The position numbers were made by a program, and so were the translations under genes. From Tumebacillus lacus (GTDB taxonomy: Bacteria; Bacillota; Bacilli; Tumebacillales; Tumebacillaceae), in contig NZ_JAPMLT010000009.1 of NCBI RefSeq assembly GCF_026410385.1, positions 62,001 to 126,000 of the forward strand: 64,000 nucleotides of DNA, written 5' to 3'. Shown here one piece after another: positions 1-7,632 of this stretch; positions within the stretch are counted from its first letter, which is position 1; each line of letters starts with the position of its first letter. The notes under the pieces are model-generated. The model saw nothing but the letters and a program-made list of their open reading frames with translations, had not been told where the DNA came from and did not search any database.

Positions 1-551
1 CTGATCCGCCGGCGCATCAGGGCCGTATTCGTCCGGATATTCTCCGTAAACCCGTCGCGCGGCCCGCGGACGACCGGTTCCGTGGTCGGCTCATCGATCG
101 AGCGGGCCTCCCACCCCCTCGTCGAGATGAGAAACCCCTCTCCGCAGCCTTCCAAAAACAGCACCGTATCCCCCGACAACAGCCCGTTGATCGCTGTATC
201 TATCTTGTCAAACAACAGAATTCCCGTATTGGTCAACACATGCTTCTTTATCTCTTCTGCAAACTGCGGCCCGAGATGCGCATGCTGAAACCGCTCCAAC
301 TCCGCCGTATGCATCGTCAACGGACGCATGATGCTGTGGTCGATCTCCTTGGGACTCACCAAGCCATCCACAAAAAACACGATCCCGGTCAAATTCCGCT
401 GCTCGTGATACACAAACTCGCGCTTGATCAAATCGGCGTTCCCGCCCAACACATCCTCGACACAGCAGACATTGTCGGCCAGATCAGTCGACACGCGTTC
501 CTTGAGAAGTTCCCCAACATCCCGCATCCCAAACCAACCCTCTTTTTCCAT
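1..551 (-). CDS. GerA-family spore germinant receptor subunit A (C-terminus off window)
   Basis: This is the N-terminal ~183 residues of a GerABKA-type membrane protein, which forms the inner-membrane germinant receptor with B and C subunits in spores. The frame runs open to the left edge. It reads MEKEGWFGMRDVGELLKERV at the start, and near the edge it carries the family hallmark VVRGPRDGFTENIRTNTALM, which precedes the membrane domain in GerAA, GerBA and GerKA. The cytosolic N-domain features ('LVSPKEIDHSIMRPL', 'DTVLFLEGCGEGFLIS') also match the family. An in-frame ATG at 566 is an alternative start, and neither start has a strong ribosome binding site. Subunits B and C would lie to the left, outside the window. 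Confidence 0.9.
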   Translation of the reverse strand, partial: MEKEGWFGMRDVGELLKERVSTDLADNVCCVEDVLGGNADLIKREFVYHEQRNLTGIVFFVDGLVSPKEIDHSIMRPLTMHTAELERFQHAHLGPQFAEEIKKHVLTNTGILLFDKIDTAINGLLSGDTVLFLEGCGEGFLISTRGWEARSIDEPTTEPVVRGPRDGFTENIRTNTALMRRRI

Positions 552-617
552 CGTTTTGCTTATCATTCCAAAAACAGGGCAACTTAATCCAAATACTGCG
601 TATCCGGAGGAACGCCA

Positions 618-785
618 ATGGATCTCTATCACAACTGGGTCTACGTCCACGTCCTGAACACCCCTTGGTTTGTCTGGGGCATCGTCCTCATCGTCCTCAC
701 CTTCAACCTCCTCTCCCCGGTGATCCTCTGGATCACCTTCAGCGGCCGCAAGATCCGCTGGCAAAGCATCAAAAAACAACTCTGA
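618..785 (+). CDS. Small single-pass membrane protein (55 aa), unknown
   Basis: A 55-residue reading frame opens at ATG 618 behind a good CCGGAGG ribosome binding site with 7 nt spacing. It begins MDLYHNWVYVHVLNTPWFVW. One hydrophobic segment spans about residues 16-40 (FVWGIVLIVLTFNLL), followed by a basic tail ending in KKQL, so the C-terminus is probably cytosolic. It ends 22 nt before the hydrolase gene at 808 and is probably co-transcribed with it. I do not recognise the family. The ribosome binding site, the membrane segment and the operon context are the reasons for calling it. Confidence 0.65.
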   Translation: MDLYHNWVYVHVLNTPWFVWGIVLIVLTFNLLSPVILWITFSGRKIRWQSIKKQL

Positions 786-807
786 ACTGCGAAAGGAGAC
801 CTTCCTC

Positions 808-1944
808 ATGAACCAAGCATTCAAATTCCGCGACCGCACCCGCTACATCATCAACACCGACCGGGACGGCCAGCCGTCCCAAAGCGGCCAAGTCCACAGC
901 AGCCCCGAACAACTCCAATCGGTCATCGCCAACATCCTCGACTTCTTTGCCCATCAAGACAACCAAAACACCCCGCCGCGCCTGCTCTTCTACTGCCACG
1001 GCGGCCTCGTCGACGAAGCCCGCGCCCTCCAGATCATGCAGCGCCAATACCGCAACTACCTGCAAAACAACATCTACCCCGTCTTCTTCATCTGGGAATC
1101 CGGGTTCTTTGACATCCTCGAAGACGTCGGCAACTCCCTCGTCAGCGAAATCTTCGACCCCGTCGCGCCCCAACACACCCGTTTCTTCTCCCACATCTTC
1201 CGAGGCGAAGGCCCCCTCGACGAGACCATCGAAGAGCTCGCCAAAGGCTTCTCCGGCGGGTGGTCGGCTTGCAAAGAGCGTGCAAGCCGCGTCTTTGGCG
1301 ACGGCGGTTTCGGTTGGCAGTTTCTCACCCAACTCCTCACCGCCCTCCGCTCCCGCAACCTCCATCCCGAGTTCCACGTCGTCGGCCACAGCGCGGGCGC
1401 GCTCGTCCTCGGCGAGTTGCTGCGCAACCTGCGCACCCACCGGATCGACCTCCCGATCCGCACCTGTTCCCTCTACGCCCCAGCGTGCTCCCTCGCCTAC
1501 TTCGACGACACCTACATCCCGGAGATCACCGCCCCCACCCAGCGCATCGCCGAATTCTACCTCTACACCTTGACCGACGACGAAGAAAAAGCGGACGCCT
1601 GCATCCCCGTCCGCTTCTATCGCTACACCCTCTTTTCCATCTACCGCAAATCCCTGCTCTACCTCATCTCCCGCGGCCTCGAAGGAGCGGCAGAAGACGT
1701 GCCGCTCCTCGGCATGGAGCGCTACGCCGTCGAATCGGCCAACCTCGCCCACATCTGGGCGGCAGCCCGAGGTGCCCATGTCACCTCCGGCACGGATGTC
1801 ACCTGCACCTCCGCCGTCGACGCCTGCACCTTGCATCTCTCCTTCAGCCAGCACACCCACGGCGGCTTCGGCGAGACCGCACAGGTTCTGAGCAGCACCT
1901 TAAAGACCATCCGCCGCGAGGACGCCCTCACCTACCCATTTTGA
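808..1944 (+). CDS. Alpha/beta-hydrolase-fold protein, possible lipase/esterase
   Basis: A 378-residue protein with an AAAGGAGA ribosome binding site just upstream. Serine-hydrolase features are visible: an oxyanion-type stretch 'LLFYCHGGLVDEA' at about residue 60, and the nucleophile elbow 'VVGHSAGALVLGELL' (GHSAG) at about residue 195. A later 'SQHTHGGFG' near residue 350 could supply the catalytic His. There is no signal peptide, so it is probably cytosolic. The substrate cannot be inferred. It resembles hypothetical alpha/beta hydrolases more than any named esterase. It lies downstream of the 55-aa membrane protein and upstream of a 33-codon frame and a terminator. Confidence 0.75.
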   Translation: MNQAFKFRDRTRYIINTDRDGQPSQSGQVHSSPEQLQSVIANILDFFAHQDNQNTPPRLLFYCHGGLVDEARALQIMQRQYRNYLQNNIYPVFFIWESGFFDILEDVGNSLVSEIFDPVAPQHTRFFSHIFRGEGPLDETIEELAKGFSGGWSACKERASRVFGDGGFGWQFLTQLLTALRSRNLHPEFHVVGHSAGALVLGELLRNLRTHRIDLPIRTCSLYAPACSLAYFDDTYIPEITAPTQRIAEFYLYTLTDDEEKADACIPVRFYRYTLFSIYRKSLLYLISRGLEGAAEDVPLLGMERYAVESANLAHIWAAARGAHVTSGTDVTCTSAVDACTLHLSFSQHTHGGFGETAQVLSSTLKTIRREDALTYPF

Positions 1945-2028
1945 CAAAATCCGCGCCCAACCGACAAAAAACGCGCCACACCTCCGAACCATCTCGATGG
2001 ATAGATTTTCTTTCTGGGGGCCAACAAC

Positions 2029-2130
2029 ATGAACAAACAAAAAACAAAACAAAAGCGCCACGCCATCATCCTCTCCTTCATCCAAAAAAAAGTCGACGAA
2101 ACCACCCTCCGCAACACCCTAAAGAAATAA
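2029..2130 (+). CDS. Possible 33-aa basic peptide
   Basis: A short frame (MNKQKTKQKRHAIILSFIQK...) opens 8 nt after a GGGGG run and stops 2 nt before an intrinsic terminator. It therefore sits as the last unit of the hydrolase operon. It is highly basic (Lys/Arg rich), with a short hydrophobic patch AIILSFI. I do not recognise it. At this length it may be non-coding 3' UTR. Confidence 0.35.
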   Translation: MNKQKTKQKRHAIILSFIQKKVDETTLRNTLKK

Positions 2131-2132
2131 AA

Positions 2133-2166
2133 AAGGTGTCCCCAAAAACCGGGACACCTTCTTCCT
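2133..2166 (+). terminator. Intrinsic terminator of the hydrolase operon
   Basis: A perfect 10-bp stem (AAGGTGTCCC / GGGACACCTT) with an 8-nt loop, followed by the T-rich CTTCCTTTTCTTTT tract on the plus strand. Confidence 0.85.
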
Positions 2167-2215
2167 TTTCTTTTCCGCCGTCAGGCCCCACCCGCCCGCC
2201 ACCGAGACAATCGCA

Positions 2216-2308
2216 GGCGGGGGGAGGGGAGGTCCTTTGGAGGAGCGAGTTTTTTACGACACCGTCTTAAATGTCTGAGCGGGGCAAAGGACCTCCCCTC
2301 CCCCCGCC
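2216..2308. repeat. Perfect 24-bp inverted repeat with 45-nt loop, G-rich arms
   Basis: The left arm 2216-2239 and right arm 2285-2308 are exact reverse complements over 24 bp. The left arm carries GGGGGG-A-GGGG-A-GG on the plus strand. The element fills the gap between the plus-strand terminator and the convergent oxygenase gene. No T-run follows the hairpin on the minus strand, so it is not a standard intrinsic terminator. It looks like a REP/MITE-like intergenic element, but no second copy is visible in this window. Confidence 0.75.
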
Positions 2309-2324
2309 GTCACCAGACTAACGC

Positions 2325-3284
2325 CTACTTCTTCTTCACAAGCCCAATCTCAACCAACCGCTCATACAGGAAATCCCCCGCCGTAATCGCTTCCCACTTC
2401 TCCGGATTCTCCTCCGTCACACAAGCCGGAATCGTCTCCAACAGAGCCGCACTGTACGGATGCACAAAATAAGGCATCGAATACCGCGACGTATTTTCCC
2501 CCTTCGGATTGACCACCCGATGAGTCGTAGCCGGGATCACACCGTTGGTGACGCGCTGCAACATATCCCCCGCATCAACGACGATCTGCCCTTTCAACGC
2601 CTCAACCGGATACCACTCACCTTCACGAGTCAGCAGTTCCAACCCGGAAGCGGTCGCCTCGCACAGCAACGTGATCAAGTTGATATCCTCATGCTGCGCC
2701 GCCCGCACTGCATTCGGGTCCATCCCTTCCTCCAGCGGCGGATAGTGAATCGCCCGCAGCACATGGTTGCCGTTGTGAATCATATCGGTAAAGAAATTCA
2801 ACCGCAGATCAAAATGCAGCGCCAACGCTTCCAGCATATTGCGAGCCACACGCTCCAGCTCATAATACAAATTCAACGCCTGCTTGCGAAGTTCCGGCAA
2901 TTCCTCCACCCAGATATTCGCCGGATAATCGTCCGTCCCATGAAGCGGATGCCCGACCGGCAGTTCCTGGCCAACATGCCAAAACTCCTTCAGATCGCCG
3001 ACCGTCCGGTTCTTCGCATGTTCCTTCCCAAACGGCGTATACCCGCGCTGCCCGGAAACAACCGTCACATACTTCCGCTTCGTCTCCTCATCAAGCGAGA
3101 AGAACTCCTGAAACAGCGCATAGTTGTTCTTGATGAGATTCGGGTCAATCCCATGACCTTCCAACGTAATAAATCCGGTCTCTTTCAGACCAGCCGCAAA
3201 CTCATCCGCAAACTTCGCACGCTCGGAAGCATTCCCGTGCGTATAAGATTTCAAATTCAACGTGCGCACCAAATTTTGAGTCAT
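2325..3284 (-). CDS. 2-oxoglutarate/Fe(II)-dependent oxygenase (isopenicillin-N-synthase-like)
   Basis: A 319-residue soluble enzyme of the non-haem iron dioxygenase superfamily. The N-terminal DIOX_N-like region contains 'ETGFITLEGHGIDPNLI'. The jelly-roll core shows the iron-binding triad HxD...H: 'QHEDINLITLL' near residue 200 and 'THRVVNP' near residue 258. The 2OG-anchoring R-x-S is in 'SRYSMPYF'. The start is placed at ATG 3284 because AAAGGGGAT lies 6 nt upstream; an in-frame TTG at 3302 lacks a site. The substrate is unknown, and many relatives are annotated only as IPNS-like oxygenases. A cre-like palindrome lies 23-36 nt upstream of the start. The gene stands alone, convergent with the hydrolase operon. 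Confidence 0.88.
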   Translation of the reverse strand: MTQNLVRTLNLKSYTHGNASERAKFADEFAAGLKETGFITLEGHGIDPNLIKNNYALFQEFFSLDEETKRKYVTVVSGQRGYTPFGKEHAKNRTVGDLKEFWHVGQELPVGHPLHGTDDYPANIWVEELPELRKQALNLYYELERVARNMLEALALHFDLRLNFFTDMIHNGNHVLRAIHYPPLEEGMDPNAVRAAQHEDINLITLLCEATASGLELLTREGEWYPVEALKGQIVVDAGDMLQRVTNGVIPATTHRVVNPKGENTSRYSMPYFVHPYSAALLETIPACVTEENPEKWEAITAGDFLYERLVEIGLVKKK

Positions 3285-3306
3285 CACCAGATCCCCTTTC
3301 AACTGC

Positions 3307-3320
3307 TGAAAACGGTTTCA
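3307..3320. promoter_or_regulatory. Candidate CcpA-binding cre site
   Basis: The 14-mer TGAAAACGGTTTCA fits the Bacillus cre consensus TGWAANCGNTNWCA at every position on both strands. It lies in the 5' leader of the oxygenase gene, where CcpA binding would block transcription. This is inferred from sequence only. Confidence 0.5.
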
Positions 3321-3453
3321 AATCACACAAAACACAAAAACTCTTCCTACTAAGTATACCCTTACCATCTCACCTCCTACTCTACCACGCCCCCTACCCC
3401 CTCGCAACAAAAATTTGTCCAGACGTCTGACATCTAACCTCTCATTCTCACAC

Positions 3454-3483
3454 TTGTATTCTCTCTCCTGTCCGTGCTATACT
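3454..3483 (+). promoter_or_regulatory. Sigma-A promoter of rpsF-rpsR
   Basis: TTGTAT (3454-3459), an 18-nt spacer and TATACT (3478-3483) lie about 70 nt upstream of the rpsF start. This spacing is normal for vegetative promoters. Confidence 0.55.
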
Positions 3484-3553
3484 GTTTCTCGTGCATTTGA
3501 AACGTGCATACCTTGCTCCCACGGGGGCCAAACGTCCAAAAGGAGGGCACGCA

Positions 3554-3853
3554 ATGCGTACCTACGAAACCATGCTTGTTATCAAGACGAGCCTCGAAGA
3601 AGAAGCTCGCGACGCAGTGATCGCCAAGTTCGAAGGCGTGATCGCGAAGGAAGGCGGCAACGTACTTCCGACCACGAAACTCGGGAAGCGTCGTCTGGCG
3701 TACGAGATCAACAAAAACCGCGAAGGGTTCTACGCTCTGTTGAACTACGAAGCGAACTCGACCACTCCGGCTGAGCTGGAACGCCTGATGAAGATCGATG
3801 AGAACATCATCCGCTACCTGACCGTCGTCAAAGAAGAAGTTACGAAAGCCTAA
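3554..3853 (+). CDS. rpsF: 30S ribosomal protein S6
   Basis: A 99-residue protein starting [20 protein letters not shown], with the S6 features '[18 protein letters not shown]' and '[14 protein letters not shown]'. S6 binds S18 and the central domain of 16S rRNA. The start is ATG 3554, with AGGAGG just upstream; an upstream in-frame extension lacks a site. It is followed after 29 nt directly by rpsR. In B. subtilis and many other Bacillota the order is rpsF-ssb-rpsR, so ssb is missing from this locus. Confidence 0.98.
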   Translation: MRTYETMLVIKTSLEEEARDAVIAKFEGVIAKEGGNVLPTTKLGKRRLAYEINKNREGFYALLNYEANSTTPAELERLMKIDENIIRYLTVVKEEVTKA

Positions 3854-3882
3854 TTCCATCAGTGATCAAGGAGGTTCCTTCC

Positions 3883-4179
3883 ATGAGCGAACAACGCGAA
3901 GAACGTCAACATCAACCGCGTGAACAACGCGAATCCCGTCCGGGTGGCTTCAACAAGAAGCGCCGCGGCAAGCGCCGCAAAGTCTGCAACTTCTGCGTAG
4001 ACAAAGTAAAAGTTGTCGACTACAAGGACATCAACCGTCTGGGTCGCTACGTTTCCGAACGTGGCAAGATCCTGCCGCGCCGCATCACCGGCAACTGCGC
4101 AGCTCACCAGCGCGCTGTTACCCTGGCGATCAAGAACTCTCGCATCGTAGCTCTGATGCCGTACACCACGGAAGTTTAA
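3883..4179 (+). CDS. rpsR: 30S ribosomal protein S18
   Basis: A 98-residue basic protein. The S18 core is visible as '[12 protein letters not shown]', '[20 protein letters not shown]' and '[14 protein letters not shown]'. The ~30-residue N-terminal tail is Glu/Gln/Arg rich ([16 protein letters not shown]). An AAGGAGG site precedes ATG 3883. C-type zinc ligands (CNFC...) are present. It is the second and last gene of the rpsF operon, before a strong terminator. Confidence 0.98.
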   Translation: MSEQREERQHQPREQRESRPGGFNKKRRGKRRKVCNFCVDKVKVVDYKDINRLGRYVSERGKILPRRITGNCAAHQRAVTLAIKNSRIVALMPYTTEV

Positions 4180-4193
4180 GAGCTTAGACATAA

Positions 4194-4231
4194 AAAGGAA
4201 GAGCCTCTCCTCAGAGGACTCTTCCTTTTTT
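4194..4231 (+). terminator. Terminator of rpsF-rpsR
   Basis: AAGGAAGAG pairs with CTCTTCCTT around an inner CCTCTCCTCAGAGG hairpin, followed by a T-run on the plus strand. The A-run on the left could also let it serve the opposite strand. Confidence 0.85.
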
Positions 4232-4259
4232 GTGTTGCCGAACCCGTCATCACATTCGC

Positions 4260-4454
4260 TTAGCGGCGGTGCTCAAACAGATCGATCGCACCGAGCACCA
4301 CGTGAGCCAGTCCAAAACCGGCCACGCCCCAAGCGACAGCCGGATCGACTTTATCCGTGCCGCGCAGCACAAGGCCCGTGGCGGTGACAGCCGTGCCCAA
4401 GACCACCGGGATCAACCCTTCGCGAGTATCCATCACCATGTCTTGACCCATCAT
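4260..4454 (-). CDS. Small membrane protein (64 aa), unknown
   Basis: It begins MMGQDMVMDTREGLIPVVLG and contains two hydrophobic stretches (about 14-30 and 42-58, 'VAWGVAGFGLAHVVLGAIDL'), ending in FEHRR. GAGGGGG lies 8 nt upstream of ATG 4454. It looks like a conserved small Bacillota membrane protein, but its function is unknown. It is convergent with rpsR and shares the intergenic terminator. Confidence 0.7.
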   Translation of the reverse strand: MMGQDMVMDTREGLIPVVLGTAVTATGLVLRGTDKVDPAVAWGVAGFGLAHVVLGAIDLFEHRR

Positions 4455-4645
4455 GTCACATTCCCCCTCTGCGAGATGTGGAGTTCTTCCCTATCCTCTC
4501 TCGCAGCGGGGCCGCTTATGCACTTGTCATAGAATGTTGCGTTGTCGCCACCATCTACCACTTTCGCCATGACCCCCGTAAAGTTACAATAGAATCCTAA
4601 CTATCTAGTTGGGGGGCACTCTACTCAACAGGGGGCAATATATTG

Positions 4646-5491
4646 ATGAACCAACCGCAACCGTTTGACTTGTTGCGCGAAACTGTTGGCAAACCGCTGA
4701 AAAAAGCGATGCAAGACCTCGGCTGCCCGTCGTTGCCGAACGGTCTTTTGACGACAGAACACCGCGTGTTCCTAGATGCAAAACTGGATCACCTGCCGAG
4801 CGACCTCGACGCTTTGGACCGTCTGGTCGTCAAGCAAGCGATGAACGGCAAAGTGATCCGCGTCGGCCATGCGCCTGCCGGGGAGAGCCTGTTTACCGTG
4901 CGCTTCCCGTTGCAAAAGGCAGCCTGCGTGATCACATTCGCCTACTACCTCGACCAATGGAGTGTACACAGCATCGATGCGATCCAGACCCGCGCGTTTC
5001 AACTCAGCCGCGTGCTGATCGGCGGCGCGGTCGGGTCGGCCGTCTCCTTTGTCGTCGCGTTCCTACTCTTTGGCACCCCGGGTGACGACATCGTCGCCCA
5101 AGCGAACAAAGAAGGCTACGTCGTCCTGACCAAAGAACAATACGAAGCGAAGACCGGCGAACCGGCACCGGTCCAAAGCGGCGAGTCGAAGGCGAAGACC
5201 GCACCGGGTACGTCCGTTCCGACTCACACCGATACCGCCGCCAAAGACAAAGACGGCAACGATCCGAAAAAGGATCAGAAAACAGACGAGCCGGTCTCTT
5301 TCACGCTCCAATCCGGCATGACCGTCAACGACCTGACCTCCTTCCTCAAACAAGAAGGCCTGATCGCAGACCAAGCCGCCTTCAACCAAAAGCTCACCCA
5401 AGAAGGCATCGACACCAAGATCCAACCCAAAACCTACAATTTCAAAAAAGGCATGACCGAGCAGGAAGTCCTCAACGTCCTGCAAGGCTGA
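4646..5491 (+). CDS. Membrane protein with C-terminal MltG/YceG-like domain
   Basis: A 281-residue protein. The first ~120 residues are cytosolic ('LRETVGKPLKKAMQDLGC'), followed by one transmembrane helix at about 125-145 ('VLIGGAVGSAVSFVVAFLLF'), a charged Lys/Asp/Thr linker, and a C-terminal ~65-residue module ('FTLQSGMTVNDLTSFLKQEG', 'KTYNFKKGMTEQEVLNVL'). That module resembles the LysM-like/YceG substrate-binding part of MltG. The catalytic MltG region is absent, so it is unlikely to be an active lytic transglycosylase by itself. A TTG at 4643 is an alternative start. GGGGG lies 10 nt before the chosen ATG. It is probably anchored in the envelope. Confidence 0.7.
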   Translation: MNQPQPFDLLRETVGKPLKKAMQDLGCPSLPNGLLTTEHRVFLDAKLDHLPSDLDALDRLVVKQAMNGKVIRVGHAPAGESLFTVRFPLQKAACVITFAYYLDQWSVHSIDAIQTRAFQLSRVLIGGAVGSAVSFVVAFLLFGTPGDDIVAQANKEGYVVLTKEQYEAKTGEPAPVQSGESKAKTAPGTSVPTHTDTAAKDKDGNDPKKDQKTDEPVSFTLQSGMTVNDLTSFLKQEGLIADQAAFNQKLTQEGIDTKIQPKTYNFKKGMTEQEVLNVLQG

Positions 5492-5499
5492 CCCCAGAC

Positions 5500-5535
5500 G
5501 AAAGCTCCCTCTCCATATGGACAGGGAGCTTTTTC
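5500..5535 (+). terminator. Intrinsic terminator
   Basis: AAAGCTCCCT pairs with AGGGAGCTTT around CTCCATATGGAC and is followed by TTTTTC. It ends the preceding MltG-like gene. Confidence 0.8.
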
Positions 5536-5601
5536 TCATACATATTCCCCTAAACTTTGGAAAAGATAGGATCGACAACACATTTCGGGAAGAGGGATTT
5601 C

Positions 5602-6666
5602 ATGAACCCTGTGATCGCATCGGTTGGAACTGCCATACCCCCTTACGAGATCGCGCAGGAAGCGTCCCGTGAGTTCGCCCGCCGACTGTTCGCAGACGCG
5701 TACCGCGACATCGACCGGCTGCTGACCGTCTTTGAATCGGCACAGATCGAGAGCCGACGCTTTTGCGTGCCGCTCGACTGGTTTGGCGAAGGGCATACGT
5801 TTGCAGAGAAAAACCGCCTGTACATCGCAAACGCGATCTCGCTCGCGATCGAATCGATCCAAAACGCCCTGCGTCCGCTCGGCCTGAGCCCGCAGGACGT
5901 CGACCACCTCGTCTTCGTCTCATCGACCGGCATCTCCACGCCGAGCATCGACGCTCACGTCTTCAACCGCCTGCAGATGCGCTCCGATCTCAAGCGCACA
6001 CCGATCTGGGGCCTCGGCTGCGCAGGCGGTGCGGCCGGGCTCGCTCGCGGCTTCGATCTGGCGGCCGCTCACCCGGAGGAGATCGTCGTCGTCGTCGCGC
6101 TGGAACTGTGCGGGCTGACCTTCCTCCACGCCGACCGCTCCAAAAGCAACCTGATCGCCACCTCGCTGTTTGGCGACGGTGCGGCGGCCGTCGTCCTGCT
6201 CGGCAGCGAAGCGGCTCGCCATCGCAGCGTCAAAGGGGCGGAAGTGCTCGCCTCGCAATCGACGATCTGGCCGGACACGCTGGACATCATGGGCTGGGAT
6301 GTGAACGAGCAGGGCCTTGGCGTCATCTTCTCCCGCGATATCCCAAGCCTCGTCGAGTCCAAGGTGCGGCCGGAGGTGGAGCGGCTGTTCGACCGCTGCG
6401 GCGTGCCGATCACAGACCTCAAACGCCTGACCGCGCACCCGGGGGGCGCCAAAGTGCTCACCGCCTATGAACACGCCCTCGGCCTGCCTGCGGAGGCGTT
6501 CCGCCATTCGCGTGACGTGCTGCAGGCTCACGGCAACATGTCGTCTTGCACCGTGCTGTTCGTGCTGGAGCGCGAACTGCAAGAGACGCACGAAACGGGC
6601 GAGCCCGGCCTTGTCCTCGCGCTCGGACCGGGATTTGCCTGCGAACAAGTCTTGCTGCGGTGGTGA
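5602..6666 (+). CDS. bpsA: Type III polyketide synthase (alkylpyrone synthase)
   Basis: A 354-residue homodimeric chalcone/stilbene-synthase-fold enzyme, expected to extend fatty acyl-CoA with malonyl-CoA to give alkylpyrones. The catalytic Cys is in 'WGLGCAGGAAGLARG' at about residue 143. The catalytic His is in 'LTAHPGGAKVL' near 278, and the Asn is in 'AHGNMSSCTVLFVLE' near 312, which completes the Cys-His-Asn triad. The start is ATG 5602 behind GAGGG. It is followed after 6 nt by an ICMT-type methyltransferase, the same arrangement as B. subtilis bpsA-bpsB, which is the basis for the symbol. Confidence 0.9.
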   Translation: MNPVIASVGTAIPPYEIAQEASREFARRLFADAYRDIDRLLTVFESAQIESRRFCVPLDWFGEGHTFAEKNRLYIANAISLAIESIQNALRPLGLSPQDVDHLVFVSSTGISTPSIDAHVFNRLQMRSDLKRTPIWGLGCAGGAAGLARGFDLAAAHPEEIVVVVALELCGLTFLHADRSKSNLIATSLFGDGAAAVVLLGSEAARHRSVKGAEVLASQSTIWPDTLDIMGWDVNEQGLGVIFSRDIPSLVESKVRPEVERLFDRCGVPITDLKRLTAHPGGAKVLTAYEHALGLPAEAFRHSRDVLQAHGNMSSCTVLFVLERELQETHETGEPGLVLALGPGFACEQVLLRW

Positions 6667-6672
6667 TGACAC

Positions 6673-7233
6673 ATGTCTTGGTTCTGGGTCCTCTTTTTAT
6701 TCGTGATCCTGCAACGCCTCGCCGAACTGCTGATCGCGCGGCGCAACGCCGCCTGCATCCGCTCGCTGGGCGGCTATGAAGTCGGAGCGGAGCACTACCG
6801 CTACATCGTCTGCCTGCACATCGGATTTTTCCTCGCTCTGCTGACAGAAGTCTATGCAAGGGGTTTGGAAGATGCCGTCCCGATGAGCCTGCCGCTGGCG
6901 GTCTTTCTCGTCGCCCAAGGGTTGCGCGTCTGGGTGCTGTCCTCGCTCGGGCGGTTCTGGAACACGCGGATCTTCGTCCTGCCCGGTAGCGAGCCGGTGC
7001 GTCGCGGCCCGTATCAGTTTCTGCGCCATCCCAACTATGCGGTGGTCGCCCTGGAACTGCTGACCCTGCCGCTGGTCTTTCAAGCCGTGTACACCGCTCT
7101 GCTGTTCACCTTGCTCAACGCCTTTGTCCTGCGCGTGCGCATCCGGGCCGAGGAGCGGGCGCTGTGCGAGGCGACCGCCTATGGCGAAGCGATGGCCGAA
7201 CAGCCGCGCTTTCTCCCCCTGCGGCGCAAATAG
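6673..7233 (+). CDS. bpsB: Isoprenylcysteine-carboxyl-methyltransferase-family enzyme (alkylpyrone O-methyltransferase)
   Basis: A 186-residue integral membrane methyltransferase with about four to five hydrophobic helices. The ICMT/PEMT SAM-binding motif is present as 'RRGPYQFLRHPNYAVV' at about 110, followed by 'RIRAEERAL' near 157. In B. subtilis BpsB (YpbQ) methylates the alkylpyrones made by BpsA, and the same operon context here supports that role. The ribosome binding site GGTGGTGA lies at the end of bpsA, so the two are translated in tandem. Confidence 0.88.
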   Translation: MSWFWVLFLFVILQRLAELLIARRNAACIRSLGGYEVGAEHYRYIVCLHIGFFLALLTEVYARGLEDAVPMSLPLAVFLVAQGLRVWVLSSLGRFWNTRIFVLPGSEPVRRGPYQFLRHPNYAVVALELLTLPLVFQAVYTALLFTLLNAFVLRVRIRAEERALCEATAYGEAMAEQPRFLPLRRK

Positions 7234-7242
7234 CTCCTCAAA

Positions 7243-7276
7243 AAAAGCCGCTCGGTATCGCACCGAACGGCTTTTG
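7243..7276. terminator. Bidirectional terminator between bpsB and the DUF1292 gene
   Basis: AAAAGCCG-C-TCGGT / ACCGA-A-CGGCTTTT forms a near-perfect hairpin flanked by an A-run on the left and T's on the right. It can serve both convergent genes. Confidence 0.8.
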
Positions 7277-7288
7277 CGTGAAATGGTC

Positions 7289-7564
7289 CTATGAGGGTTC
7301 GTGTTGCACGTCGCCGTTTCCTTCTTCTGCAGGCGCCGCATCCACGGCGAGTTGGTACGCGTCGAGCAGCGATTGGAGCTCCTCAGGATCTTGGATGCCG
7401 ACCAGCTCTTGATCGTCTCCTTCGCCTTCGACCTTCATCAGCATCGTGTCCTCATCGGAGGCCAGCAACACATAGGACTGGTCGTTCATCTCAAACAGCC
7501 CTTCGATCCCAAACTCGCGCTGTTGACCCTGTTCATCTTCCACCACGATCACGTCTCGGATCAT
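7289..7564 (-). CDS. DUF1292 family protein (YrzB-like)
   Basis: A 91-residue acidic protein beginning MIRDVIVVEDEQGQQREFGI. It shows the DUF1292 pattern of a short beta-rich acidic protein ('LFEMNDQSYVLLASDED', 'LVGIQDPEELQSLLDAYQ'). Function in the family is unknown. The start is ATG 7564, with GGAGGTG 6 nt upstream; a 13-residue N-terminal extension lacks a site. It is monocistronic and convergent with bpsB. Confidence 0.85.
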   Translation of the reverse strand: MIRDVIVVEDEQGQQREFGIEGLFEMNDQSYVLLASDEDTMLMKVEGEGDDQELVGIQDPEELQSLLDAYQLAVDAAPAEEGNGDVQHEPS

Positions 7565-7632
7565 CCTTATCACCTCCAGCCCTAGCGTTCCCGGAACTCG
7601 CAACCACTACCCAAAACAAAGGAGCGTCGACC

